From UBA1231 sp045652765 (GTDB taxonomy: Bacteria > Bacillota_I > Bacilli_A > ML615J-28 > CAG-313): a stretch of 64,000 nucleotides of DNA. The position numbers were made by a program, and so were the translations under genes. Below are positions 43,563 to 52,455 of the stretch, piece by piece. Where the stretch lies: positions 11,272 to 75,271 of the forward strand of contig JAZOLG010000051.1 in NCBI GenBank assembly GCA_045652765.1, in the 5' to 3' direction. The notes under the pieces were generated by a model. The model saw nothing but the letters and a program-made list of their open reading frames with translations, did not search any database and was not told the origin of the DNA. Numbering within the stretch: position 1 is the first letter of the stretch; every line of letters starts with the position of its first letter.

Positions 43563-43583
43563 ATATTCTAGCCTATTTTTTTT
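43555..43583 (+). terminator. Intrinsic terminator overlapping the ZIP gene stop
   Basis: Perfect 9-bp stem TAGGCTAGA/TCTAGCCTA (43555-43563 with 43567-43575), loop TAT, eight T. Confidence 0.9.
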
Positions 43584-43608
43584 AAAAAAAATAAATAGGT
43601 ATAATACC

Positions 43609-43637
43609 TTGAATAAAAACGAAATTCGTGATATAAT
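43609..43637 (+). promoter_or_regulatory. Promoter of the pyrimidine operon
   Basis: TTGAAT at 43609-43614, 17-base spacer, TATAAT at 43632-43637. Predicted transcription start near 43644, giving a leader of about 138 bases. Confidence 0.85.
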
Positions 43638-43643
43638 ACTAAA

Positions 43644-43770
43644 AAAATAAAAAATATCAGTTGTTTTGTCAAAAAAGTATATTTAGTTCAATTTTGAAAC
43701 TAAGAACAACTTAAATTAAAATTGGAATTCTTAGTTTTCAAGTCTTTTTGATTTGAAGACTATTTTTTTA
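43644..43770 (+). promoter_or_regulatory. Structured pyr-operon leader with terminator-like end
   Basis: Three pairings compete. Pairing A: AGTTGTT (43659-43665) with AACAACT (43705-43711). Hairpin B: TTGAAACTAAGAA (43694-43706) with TTCTTAGTTTTCAA (43728-43741, one bulge). Hairpin C: AGTCTT (43741-43746) with AAGACT (43756-43761), followed by seven T. A and B share 43705-43706, and B and C share base 43741 so they would stack or compete. This looks like an attenuator. I see no PyrR-binding loop (the AGAGAGG-type hairpin of Bacillus), so the signal is unknown. Confidence 0.6.
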
Positions 43771-43781
43771 AGAGGTGTATT

Positions 43782-44654
43782 ATGAAAGGCTTATTAACAC
43801 TTAAAGAATTAGAAACAAATAAAATCATGGAATTAATAGAGTATGCAATTAAACTAAAAAATGGATATGTTGTTAAATATCCTGATAAGAAAGTTGCTAC
43901 TCTTTTTTTTGAAAATTCGACTAGAACGCATTATTCTTTTCAAACAGCTTTAATTAATTTAGGTATCAATGTATTAAGCTGTGATGTTCGTAACTCAAGT
44001 GTAGCAAAAGGTGAAACACTGTATGATACAGTTAGAACATTTGAAGCTTTAGGTGTTGATGGTGTTGTTATTAGATCATCACAAGATGAATACTTTAAAG
44101 AACTTGAAAATATTAATATTCCAATATTTAATGGTGGTGATGGCAAAAGTAATCATCCAACGCAATCTTTATTAGACTTAATGACAATATATGAAGAATT
44201 TGGAAAGTTTGAAGGTTTAAAATGTTGTATTGTTGGAGACATCCTACATTCAAGAGTAGCGCATACTAATATTGAAGTTATGGAAAGACTTGGAATGGAT
44301 GTTTATATTTCTGGACCAAGTGAATATAATGATAATTCAGCTAAATATATTCCATTTGAAGAAGCTGTTAAAACAATGGATGTAATTATGTTGCTTCGAG
44401 TACAATTTGAAAGACATTCTGAATCTATGAGTATGAGCGTTGAAGAATATCATAAGCAATATGGATTATCCATGGATAAAGTTAATGAGATGTTACCACA
44501 CGCTATTATTATGCATCCAGCGCCAGTAAATAGAGGTGTTGAAATTGCTGATGATGTTGTGGAATGTGCAAAATCTAGAATATATAAGCAAATGACCAAC
44601 GGGGTATACATTCGTATGGCCGCAATCTCATTTGCGATGGAAGGTAAACTATGA
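43782..44654 (+). CDS. pyrB: Aspartate carbamoyltransferase PyrB
   Basis: 290 residues. Carbamoyl-phosphate loop FFENSTRTHYSF, RNSSVAKGETLYDT, GDGKSNHPTQSLLDLMTI, and IMHPAPVNRGVEI are diagnostic. It joins carbamoyl phosphate and aspartate. First gene of the operon. Ends with TGA overlapping the pyrC start by 4 bases; this is one of the clear TGA stops in the window. Confidence 0.96.
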   Translation: MKGLLTLKELETNKIMELIEYAIKLKNGYVVKYPDKKVATLFFENSTRTHYSFQTALINLGINVLSCDVRNSSVAKGETLYDTVRTFEALGVDGVVIRSSQDEYFKELENINIPIFNGGDGKSNHPTQSLLDLMTIYEEFGKFEGLKCCIVGDILHSRVAHTNIEVMERLGMDVYISGPSEYNDNSAKYIPFEEAVKTMDVIMLLRVQFERHSESMSMSVEEYHKQYGLSMDKVNEMLPHAIIMHPAPVNRGVEIADDVVECAKSRIYKQMTNGVYIRMAAISFAMEGKL

Positions 44655-45850
44655 TACTAATTAAGAATGGCAAAGTAATTGAAAATAATCAACTCATTAA
44701 AAAAGATATTTTAATTGACAATAATTTAATTGTTCAAATAGATTCTGAGGTTGTATGTGATTGTGAAACAATTGACGCATCCAATATGCTTGTTATGCCT
44801 GGCGCAGTAGATGTACATGTTCATTTAAGAGAACCTGGTTTTGAAAATAAAGAAACGATAAAAACAGGAACAATGTCATGTGCTAAAGGTGGATTAACTT
44901 CAATTATGTCAATGCCAAACTTAAATCCGTGTCCAGATAATTTAGAACATTTAAATAAACAAATTGATATTATTAAGAAAGATGCCATTATTAATGTTTA
45001 TCCATTTGGTACTATTACAATTAATGAACAAGATAAAGAACTTGCAAAAATTGAAGAATTTAAAGATTTAGTTTATGGCATAACAGATGATGGAAGAGGC
45101 GTAAATAATTTAACTATTTTAGAACAAGCAATGCAACTTGCAAAAAAATATGATCTAACTATTGCATCTCACGCTGAAGATAATGTTTATAAAACATTAC
45201 CCGAAGGAGAATACATTGCTGTAAAACGTGAAATAGAACTGGCTAAAAAAATAGGTTGTAAATATCATTTCTGTCATATGTCAACTAAAGAATCATTTGA
45301 CGCAATCAGAATTGCTCAAAAAGAGGGTTATCCGATCACATGTGAAGTTGCACCACATCATTTAATTCTAAATAGCGATATGATTAAAGATGCAAACTGG
45401 AAAATGAATCCTCCGCTTAGAAGTGAAATTGATCGACTTGCAACAGTAGAAGCATTACTTGATGGTACAGCTTGTATGATAGCATCTGATCATGCTCCAC
45501 ATACGGAAATAGAAAAATCACAAGAATATGATTTATGTCCAAATGGTATAATAGGTGCAGAAACAATGTTGCCAATAATTTATACACATTTTGTTAAAAA
45601 TGGCTTAATTAGTTTAGATCGATTTTTAGATATTTTAGTTTATAATCCAATTAAAGTATTTAACTTACCTAAAAGAGATTTAAGGGTTGGAAGTGTTGCA
45701 GATATCACAATATTAGATATTGAAAACAAACACACTTATACCAAAGAAGAAATATTATCGATGGGAAAAAATTCACCATTTATTGGCATGAGTTTTTATG
45801 GCTTCCCAAAATATACAATAGTTAATGGAAAAATAGTTTTCCAAAAGTAA
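44651..45850 (+). CDS. pyrC: Dihydroorotase PyrC
   Basis: 399 residues, type I dihydroorotase like Bacillus PyrC. Zinc ligands in DVHVHLREPGFE, HAEDN, CHMSTKES and ASDHAPHTEIEK. It cyclises carbamoyl aspartate. Translationally coupled to pyrB by a 4-base overlap; carA follows after 15 bases. Confidence 0.96.
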   Translation: MILIKNGKVIENNQLIKKDILIDNNLIVQIDSEVVCDCETIDASNMLVMPGAVDVHVHLREPGFENKETIKTGTMSCAKGGLTSIMSMPNLNPCPDNLEHLNKQIDIIKKDAIINVYPFGTITINEQDKELAKIEEFKDLVYGITDDGRGVNNLTILEQAMQLAKKYDLTIASHAEDNVYKTLPEGEYIAVKREIELAKKIGCKYHFCHMSTKESFDAIRIAQKEGYPITCEVAPHHLILNSDMIKDANWKMNPPLRSEIDRLATVEALLDGTACMIASDHAPHTEIEKSQEYDLCPNGIIGAETMLPIIYTHFVKNGLISLDRFLDILVYNPIKVFNLPKRDLRVGSVADITILDIENKHTYTKEEILSMGKNSPFIGMSFYGFPKYTIVNGKIVFQK

Positions 45851-45865
45851 AGGAGACGAACTTAT

Positions 45866-46957
45866 ATGAATAATCGTAAATTAGTATTAGAAAATGGTCA
45901 AGTATTTGAAGGTATTGGTTTTGGTAGTTTAAACGAAACTGTTGCTGAAATTATTTGTAACACTGCTGTTGTTGGTTATCAAGAAATTATTTCAGATCCA
46001 ACAAATACTGCTAAAATTGTTTGTATGACATATCCTTTAATTGGGAACTATGGACTTACAGATGAAGACTATGAGTCAAAACATATATGTACAAAAGGTT
46101 TAATTGTTCGTGAATATAATGAAATTCCATCCAACTTTCGTTATACAAGAACGTTAGAAGAAGTAATGGAAGAAAATAATGTTTGTGGTATTCAAGGTAT
46201 CGATACAAGAGAATTAATGAAAACTATTCAAGAACAAGGAACAATGAAAGCATTAATTTGTGATATTGAAAAACCATTTGATGAGTGTATGACATTATTA
46301 AACGAATATAGTGAACCTTTAAATTTAGTTCAAAGTGTTACATCAAAGAAAGTTTGGTATTCAAGAACACCAAACCCAATGTATAATGTGGCAGTTATAG
46401 ATTTAGGAACAAAACTAAATTTAATAAAAGGCTTAAATAATGCTGGCTGTAATGTTATTAGTTTTCCATATAATACGACTAAAGAAGAAATCTTAAAATA
46501 CAAACCTAATGGATTATTCATTTCATCAGGACCAGGAAATCCAACTAATTTAAAAGATGTAGTAGAAGTTATCAAAAGTTTTATTGGCATACTTCCGATT
46601 TTTGGTGTAGGTCTTGGCCATCAATTAATTGGACTTGCGTATGATGCAACTACTTGCAAAATGAAAACTGGTCATCATGGATGTAATTATCCTGTTAAAA
46701 ATTTGAAAACAGGTAAAGTGGAAATCTCTGTTCAAAACCATTTATATACAATTGATCGTCAAAGTTTAAAAGGAACAAGTTTAAAAGTAACTCATGAAAA
46801 TGTTATAACTAATGAAGTAGAAGGCTTTGAAGATTCAAAAAATAAAGTTATGAGTATTGAATTTGAACCATTTACAATAATTGACCAAAATACAGAAGAT
46901 GTATATCAAAAATTCATTACTTTAATGAAGAAACATGGAGGTCGTAAAAATGCCTAA
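45866..46957 (+). CDS. carA: Carbamoyl phosphate synthase small chain CarA with a dead glutaminase site
   Basis: 363 residues, full length. The N-terminal domain (~1-150) and the class I glutaminase-like fold (~170-360) are both present (SSGPGNPTNL, SVQNHLYTID). The catalytic triad is not: GICLGHQ reads GVGLGHQ with Gly249 (GGT at 46610-46612) for the nucleophilic Cys; the HPE motif of QYHPE reads EFEPF, giving Glu334 for His and Phe336 for Glu; and the QNHG loop has Leu for Gly. The reading frame is intact. It probably still binds and stabilises CarB while the complex uses ammonia, as animal CPS I does after losing the same Cys. Overlaps carB by 8 bases. Confidence 0.93.
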   Translation: MNNRKLVLENGQVFEGIGFGSLNETVAEIICNTAVVGYQEIISDPTNTAKIVCMTYPLIGNYGLTDEDYESKHICTKGLIVREYNEIPSNFRYTRTLEEVMEENNVCGIQGIDTRELMKTIQEQGTMKALICDIEKPFDECMTLLNEYSEPLNLVQSVTSKKVWYSRTPNPMYNVAVIDLGTKLNLIKGLNNAGCNVISFPYNTTKEEILKYKPNGLFISSGPGNPTNLKDVVEVIKSFIGILPIFGVGLGHQLIGLAYDATTCKMKTGHHGCNYPVKNLKTGKVEISVQNHLYTIDRQSLKGTSLKVTHENVITNEVEGFEDSKNKVMSIEFEPFTIIDQNTEDVYQKFITLMKKHGGRKNA

Positions 46958-49900
46958 ACGTACAGATTTAAAAAAGATAATGGTTATTGGTTCTGGACCA
47001 ATTGTTATTGGTCAAGGAGCTGAATTTGACTATGCTGGAACACAAGCTTGTTTAGCATTAAAAGAAGAAGGGTATGAAGTTATATTAGTTAACTCAAATC
47101 CAGCTACAATTATGACTGATCCAAATATTGCTGATAAAGTTTATATGGAACCACTTGATCTAGAAAATGTGGCGAAAATTATTCGTTATGAAAGACCAGA
47201 TGGTTTACTTTGTTCAATTGGTGGACAAACAGGATTAAACCTTGGAATGCAACTTGCAAGAAAAGGGGTCTTAGATGAATGTCGCGTTGAGCTTTTAGGA
47301 ACAAAAGCTGAAACAATTGAAAAAGCGGAAGACCGTGAACTTTTTAAACAACTTTGTATTGATTTAGGAGAGCCAATTATTGAATCAGAAATCGCAACTA
47401 CGATGGATGAAGTCTTAGCTGCAGTTGAAAAAATTGGTTATCCAGTAATTTTAAGACCAGCTTTCACATTAGGTGGAACAGGTGGTGGATTTGCAGAAAA
47501 TGAAGATGAACTTATTCCACTTGCTAAAAATGCTTTAAAGATTTCTCCCGTATCACAAGTATTAGTAGAAAAATCGATAAAAGGATTTAAAGAAATTGAA
47601 TTTGAAGTAATGCGTGATAAAAACAATACTTCAATAGTTATATGTTCAATGGAAAATGTTGACCCAGTTGGTATTCATACAGGTGACTCAATTGTTGTTG
47701 CGCCTGCGCAAACTTTAACTAATAAAGAATTTTCGATGCTTAGAAAATCAGCTTTAAAAATTATTAGAGGTTTAGAAATTGAAGGCGGATGTAACGTACA
47801 ATTTGCGCTTGACCCATATTCTTTTAAATATTATTTAATCGAAGTAAATCCTAGAGTATCTCGTTCATCTGCTTTAGCATCAAAAGCATCAGGCTTTCCA
47901 ATTGCTAGAGTTTCGGCTAAAATCGCTTGTGGTTTAACACTTGATGAAATCGATATAGCTGCGACTCCGGCATCATTTGAACCAACAATTGACTATGTTG
48001 TTACAAAATTTCCACGTTTCCCATTTGATAAGTTTACAACAGCAAACAGAAGTTTAGCTACTCAAATGAAGGCAACTGGGGAAGTAATGAGTATTGGTAG
48101 AACTTTTGAAGAGTCACTATTAAAATCAATTAGATCACTTGAAAATAAAGTTAATCATTTAGAATTAAAATCACTAAAAGATAAAACTTTAGAAGAATTA
48201 ATGAGTTTTATTGATCTACACACAGATGAAAGAATTTTCGCAATAGGTGAAGCATTTAGAAAAGGTGCATCTGTTGATGATATATATATGTTAACTAAGA
48301 TCGATAGATTCTTCTTAGAAAAATTAGTTAATATTATTAAATTTGAAGAAACATTAACAAATAATAAATTAGATATTAAAACTTTACACCAAGCTAAAAG
48401 AATGGGCTTTGCAGATTCTTATATTGGAAATGTTTGGGATTTAACTGAAATCGAAATTTATAATTTAAGAAAAGAAAACAATATTTATCCAGTTTACAAA
48501 ATTATTGATACATGTGCAGCTGAGTATGGTGCATACGTACCTTATTTTTATTCAACATATGAATCAATGAATGAATCAATTGTAACTGATAAAAAGAAAA
48601 TTATTGTTTTAGGTTCAGGTCCAATTAGAATTGGTCAAGGTGTGGAATTCGACTATACAACTGTTCACGCTATTTGGGCTATTAGAGAAGCAGGATATGA
48701 AGCAATTATTATTAATAATAATCCAGAAACAGTATCTACTGATTATACAGTATCAGATAAATTGTATTTTGAACCATTAACATTTGAAGATGTTATGAAT
48801 ATTATTGATTATGAAAAACCTGTTGGTGTCGTTGTTGCGCTTGGTGGTCAAACTCCAATTAATCTAGCGTCTCGTTTAGATAAAGCTGGTGTTAAAATTT
48901 TTGGATCTAGTGCTAAAAGTATTGATCTAGCTGAAGATAGAGAATTATTCGAAAAAGCAATGGAAGAAATTAATATTCCAATGCCAAAAGGTTTTGGGGT
49001 ATACACTATTGAAGAAGCAATTAACGCAGCAAATGAAATAGGATATCCAGTACTTGTTCGTCCATCATTTGTATTAGGTGGAAGAATGATGCACATTGTT
49101 TATGATGAGGCTGTATTAGTTGAAAAAGTAAAAGAAGCTGTTTTATTTGATAATGAACACCCAGTACTTGTTGATAAATATGTAGTGGGTCAAGAATGCG
49201 AAGTAGACGCAATTTGTGATGGAACTGATGTCTTTATTCCAGGTATTATGGAACACATTGAAAGAACTGGTGTTCATAGTGGAGATAGTATGTCAGTTTA
49301 TCCACCATATTCATTAACTGATGAAGTAAAACAAATAATTATTGATTATACAACAAGAATTGGTGTTAAACTAAATATGATTGGTTTATACAATATTCAA
49401 TTTATTGTAGATAAAGAAAATAAAGTTTATATTATTGAAGTAAATCCAAGATCAAGTAGAACTGTTCCTTTCCTTGCAAAATCAACTGGAATTCCAGTTG
49501 CGAAAATTGCAACAAAAGTTATGCTTGGAACTTCACTAAAAGAACTTGGATATGTTGGTGTTGCGAAAAACAGAAAACGTTGGTACGTTAAAACTCCAAC
49601 ATTCTCATTCACAAAAATTGCCGGACTTGATGCCGTATTATCACCAGAAATGAAATCTACGGGTGAGGCAATTGGTTATGATTATTCGCTTAACCGTGCT
49701 CTTTATAAATCATTAAAAGCTGCAGGTACAAGAGTAGCAAACTATGGAACTGTACTCGCAACTATTAGCGATCAAGATAAACCAGCAACACTTCCATTAA
49801 TCAGAAGATTTTATAATTTAGGTTTTAATATTGAAGCAACATCTGGAACAGCAAAATTCTTAAAAGAACATGGTATCAAAACACGTGTTCGTGGTAAGAT

Positions 49901-50126
49901 TTCTGATGGTAGTGAAGAAATATTAGACTCAATTAAAAAAGGTTATGTAACTTATGTAATTAATACACAATCTGAAGAACCAGGTTCTTCTAATGATGGT
50001 AGTTACATCAGACGTGCAGCGATCGATAATAATGTTGCAGTATTTACTTGTCTAGATACTGTTAAAGTATTATTAGACGTTTTAGAAGAAATCACAATGG
50101 GTATATCAGTAATTGATAAGGAGTAG
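46950..50126 (+). CDS. carB: Carbamoyl phosphate synthase large chain CarB
   Basis: 1058 residues from the ATG at 46950, preceded by ATGGAGGT; the ATG within that site at 46935 is not the start. Two ATP-grasp halves are complete: VIGSGPIVIGQGAEFDYAGT and VLGSGPIRIGQGVEFDYTT mark the two starts, with NSNPATIMTD and NNNPETVSTD, EVNPRVSRSSALASKA and EVNPRSSRTVPFLAK. The C-terminal allosteric domain (from ~930) is present. It makes carbamoyl phosphate from bicarbonate, ATP and ammonia; with the defective CarA, ammonia is probably the direct source. Confidence 0.97.
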   Translation: MPKRTDLKKIMVIGSGPIVIGQGAEFDYAGTQACLALKEEGYEVILVNSNPATIMTDPNIADKVYMEPLDLENVAKIIRYERPDGLLCSIGGQTGLNLGMQLARKGVLDECRVELLGTKAETIEKAEDRELFKQLCIDLGEPIIESEIATTMDEVLAAVEKIGYPVILRPAFTLGGTGGGFAENEDELIPLAKNALKISPVSQVLVEKSIKGFKEIEFEVMRDKNNTSIVICSMENVDPVGIHTGDSIVVAPAQTLTNKEFSMLRKSALKIIRGLEIEGGCNVQFALDPYSFKYYLIEVNPRVSRSSALASKASGFPIARVSAKIACGLTLDEIDIAATPASFEPTIDYVVTKFPRFPFDKFTTANRSLATQMKATGEVMSIGRTFEESLLKSIRSLENKVNHLELKSLKDKTLEELMSFIDLHTDERIFAIGEAFRKGASVDDIYMLTKIDRFFLEKLVNIIKFEETLTNNKLDIKTLHQAKRMGFADSYIGNVWDLTEIEIYNLRKENNIYPVYKIIDTCAAEYGAYVPYFYSTYESMNESIVTDKKKIIVLGSGPIRIGQGVEFDYTTVHAIWAIREAGYEAIIINNNPETVSTDYTVSDKLYFEPLTFEDVMNIIDYEKPVGVVVALGGQTPINLASRLDKAGVKIFGSSAKSIDLAEDRELFEKAMEEINIPMPKGFGVYTIEEAINAANEIGYPVLVRPSFVLGGRMMHIVYDEAVLVEKVKEAVLFDNEHPVLVDKYVVGQECEVDAICDGTDVFIPGIMEHIERTGVHSGDSMSVYPPYSLTDEVKQIIIDYTTRIGVKLNMIGLYNIQFIVDKENKVYIIEVNPRSSRTVPFLAKSTGIPVAKIATKVMLGTSLKELGYVGVAKNRKRWYVKTPTFSFTKIAGLDAVLSPEMKSTGEAIGYDYSLNRALYKSLKAAGTRVANYGTVLATISDQDKPATLPLIRRFYNLGFNIEATSGTAKFLKEHGIKTRVRGKISDGSEEILDSIKKGYVTYVINTQSEEPGSSNDGSYIRRAAIDNNVAVFTCLDTVKVLLDVLEEITMGISVIDKE

Positions 50127-50128
50127 CC

Positions 50129-50857
50129 ATGAAAGATTTAAAATTAAAAATTGAAAAAAATATCCAAGTTGGTTATGACACTTATTTAATGACTTTAACT
50201 GGTGATTTATCGGAAATTAAAAATCCAGGGGAATTTATTAATATCACAATTCCTGGATATTATTTAAGAAGACCAATATCAGTATGTGATTATAGTTCTA
50301 AACATGTTGATATTTTATATAAAGTATTAGGTCGTGGAACAAAAGATTTGTCTTGTTTTGAAGATGGAATCTATCTTGATTGTTTAGTAGGCCTTGGTAA
50401 TGGTTTTACTGTTAAAGAAAATATTAAACCATTATTAGTTGCCGGAGGAATTGGTATTGCACCACTTGTTGGACTTGCTAAAGCTTTTAATAAAATTGGT
50501 ATTAAACCAACTTTAGTTTATGGTGCAAAATCTCATCAAGATATTGTCTTAAAAGAAGAACTTGAAAAGCTAACTGATTTGTATATATGTACAGATGATG
50601 GATCCCTTGGTTTTAAAGGAAATGTCATTGAATGTATTAAACATCATAACTTTGAATTTGATTATTACTATTCTTGTGGACCACAAGTTATGCTTAAATA
50701 TTTAAGTTTGGCTTATCCAAATGGGTGTGTAAGTTTAGAAGCAAGAATGGGTTGTGGATTTGGTGCTTGTATGGGATGTTCTATTGAAACAACAAATGGT
50801 CCTAAAAGAGTATGTAAAGAAGGTCCAGTATTTGAAGCTAGTGAGGTGTTATTTTAA
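50129..50857 (+). CDS. pyrK: Dihydroorotate dehydrogenase electron-transfer subunit PyrK
   Basis: 242 residues. FAD domain with YYLRRPISVCDY, NAD domain with VAGGIGIAPLVGLAK and SCGPQVML, then the 2Fe-2S ligands RMGCGFGACMGCSIET and RVCKEGPVF. It passes electrons from PyrD to NAD+. Its stop shares a base with the pyrD start (TAATG). Confidence 0.96.
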   Translation: MKDLKLKIEKNIQVGYDTYLMTLTGDLSEIKNPGEFINITIPGYYLRRPISVCDYSSKHVDILYKVLGRGTKDLSCFEDGIYLDCLVGLGNGFTVKENIKPLLVAGGIGIAPLVGLAKAFNKIGIKPTLVYGAKSHQDIVLKEELEKLTDLYICTDDGSLGFKGNVIECIKHHNFEFDYYYSCGPQVMLKYLSLAYPNGCVSLEARMGCGFGACMGCSIETTNGPKRVCKEGPVFEASEVLF

Positions 50858-51768
50858 TGGATAAATTAAAGGTAACATTTTTAGGTAAACAATTTAAAAA
50901 TCCAATTATACCAGCTAGTGGAACATTTGGATTTGGGTATGAATTTAGTGATTTATATGATATAAATATCTTAGGTAGTATTTCTATTAAAGGTACAACT
51001 CTAGAACCAAGATATGGGAATAAATTACCAAGAATTGCAGAATGTCCATCAGGTCTTATTAATGCAATTGGACTTCAAAATCCGGGTGTTGATAAAGTTG
51101 TTAATGAAGAACTTGTTAAACTTGATGAAGTTTATAACGATCAAATCATCGCTAATGTTGGTGGACATAGTGTTTATGAATATACAGAAACAGTTAAGAA
51201 ATTTAATGAATCTGATAAAGTTTTCGCAATCGAACTTAATATTTCTTGTCCAAATGTGACAGGTGGTGGCATGGCTTTTGGAGTGGATCCAGAAACAGCT
51301 CACAACCTAGTAAAAGAAGTAAAGAAAGTATCAAACAAACCAGTTATTGTAAAACTAAGTCCAAACGTTACGGATGTTGTTCAAATGGCTAAAGCTGTAG
51401 AAGCGGCTGGTGCCGATGCTATTTCACTTATTAATACACTTGTTGGTATGCGTATTAACTTAAAAACAGGTAAACCAATTATCGCTAATGTCAAAGGTGG
51501 TTATAGTGGACCTGGAATTTTCCCAGTAGCTCTTAGAATGGTTTACGAAGTTAGTCATGCTGTAAATATTCCGATTATTGGAATGGGTGGAATAAGTGAT
51601 GCATATGACGTTTTAGAAATGATGTATGCAGGTGCATCTTTAGTAATGGTTGGTGCACAAAACTTAGTTGATCCATATGCATGCAAAAAAATCATCGAAG
51701 ACTTACCAAAAGTCATGGAAGAATATAATATTGAAAGCTTAGAAGAATTAATTAGGAGGGTAAAATAA
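50857..51768 (+). CDS. pyrD: Dihydroorotate dehydrogenase PyrD, class 1B
   Basis: 303 residues. FMN-binding barrel with PIIPASGTFGFGYEF, GLQNPGVD, ELNISCPNVTGGGMAFG with the catalytic Cys, LSPNVTDV and GMGGISDAYDVLEMM. The class 1B assignment rests on the catalytic Cys and the adjacent pyrK. Oxidises dihydroorotate to orotate, donating to PyrK. Coupled to both neighbours through TAATG junctions. Confidence 0.96.
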   Translation: MDKLKVTFLGKQFKNPIIPASGTFGFGYEFSDLYDINILGSISIKGTTLEPRYGNKLPRIAECPSGLINAIGLQNPGVDKVVNEELVKLDEVYNDQIIANVGGHSVYEYTETVKKFNESDKVFAIELNISCPNVTGGGMAFGVDPETAHNLVKEVKKVSNKPVIVKLSPNVTDVVQMAKAVEAAGADAISLINTLVGMRINLKTGKPIIANVKGGYSGPGIFPVALRMVYEVSHAVNIPIIGMGGISDAYDVLEMMYAGASLVMVGAQNLVDPYACKKIIEDLPKVMEEYNIESLEELIRRVK

Positions 51769-52454
51769 TGCGTGATGTAATTATCGCTTGTGATTTTAGT
51801 AATAGAGAAACATTACTTGAATTCTTAAAACCATTTGAAGGTTTAAATCCATATCTTAAACTTGGTATGGAAATTATTTACAAAGAAGGACCACAGCTTG
51901 TTACTGAACTTCATAATGCAGGTTTTAAAATTTTCTTAGATTTAAAACTACATGATATTCCAAACACAGTTGAAAAAGCAATGAGAAATATTGCGAAACT
52001 TGGTGTTGAAATTACAAACTGTCATGCCGCTGGTGGAATCGAAATGATGAAAGCAGCTAGACGTGGACTAGACTCAACAGAAATGGGAAAGAAAACAGAA
52101 CTTATTGCGGTTACTCAACTTACATCTACATCACAAGAAGTTTTAGAAAAAGAATTATTAATTGAAAAACCTCTTAATGAAGTTGTAAAACAATATGCTC
52201 TTAATGCTAAAGCAGCTGGACTTCAAGGCGTTGTATGTTCACCACTTGAAGCATCAATTATTAAAGAAATGGGATTAATTTCAGTAACACCTGGAATTAG
52301 ATTTGCAGATGATGCAGCTAATGACCAAAAACGTATCGCAACTCCAGCTTTTGCTAAAGAAAATGGTTCAACATATATTGTTGTTGGAAGAAGTATTACA
52401 GGAGCTCAAGATCCAGTTGCGGCTTATCAAAAATGTGTAAAGGAGTTTTGTTAA
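51768..52454 (+). CDS. pyrF: Orotidine 5'-phosphate decarboxylase PyrF
   Basis: 228 residues, PyrF subfamily 1. Active-site FLDLKLHDIPNTVEKA with the Lys/Asp cluster, CHAAGG, VCSPLEA, TPGIRF and VVGRSITGAQDPVAAY. Converts OMP to UMP. Starts within the pyrD stop; a strong AGGAGGG lies inside the end of pyrD. Confidence 0.97.
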   Translation: MRDVIIACDFSNRETLLEFLKPFEGLNPYLKLGMEIIYKEGPQLVTELHNAGFKIFLDLKLHDIPNTVEKAMRNIAKLGVEITNCHAAGGIEMMKAARRGLDSTEMGKKTELIAVTQLTSTSQEVLEKELLIEKPLNEVVKQYALNAKAAGLQGVVCSPLEASIIKEMGLISVTPGIRFADDAANDQKRIATPAFAKENGSTYIVVGRSITGAQDPVAAYQKCVKEFC

Positions 52455-52455
52455 T

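Noticed and set aside
44652..44654. Mycoplasma-type code with TGA as Trp
   Set aside because: pyrB and purN end at TGA with the next gene starting in the overlap, and all conserved Trp positions use TGG.
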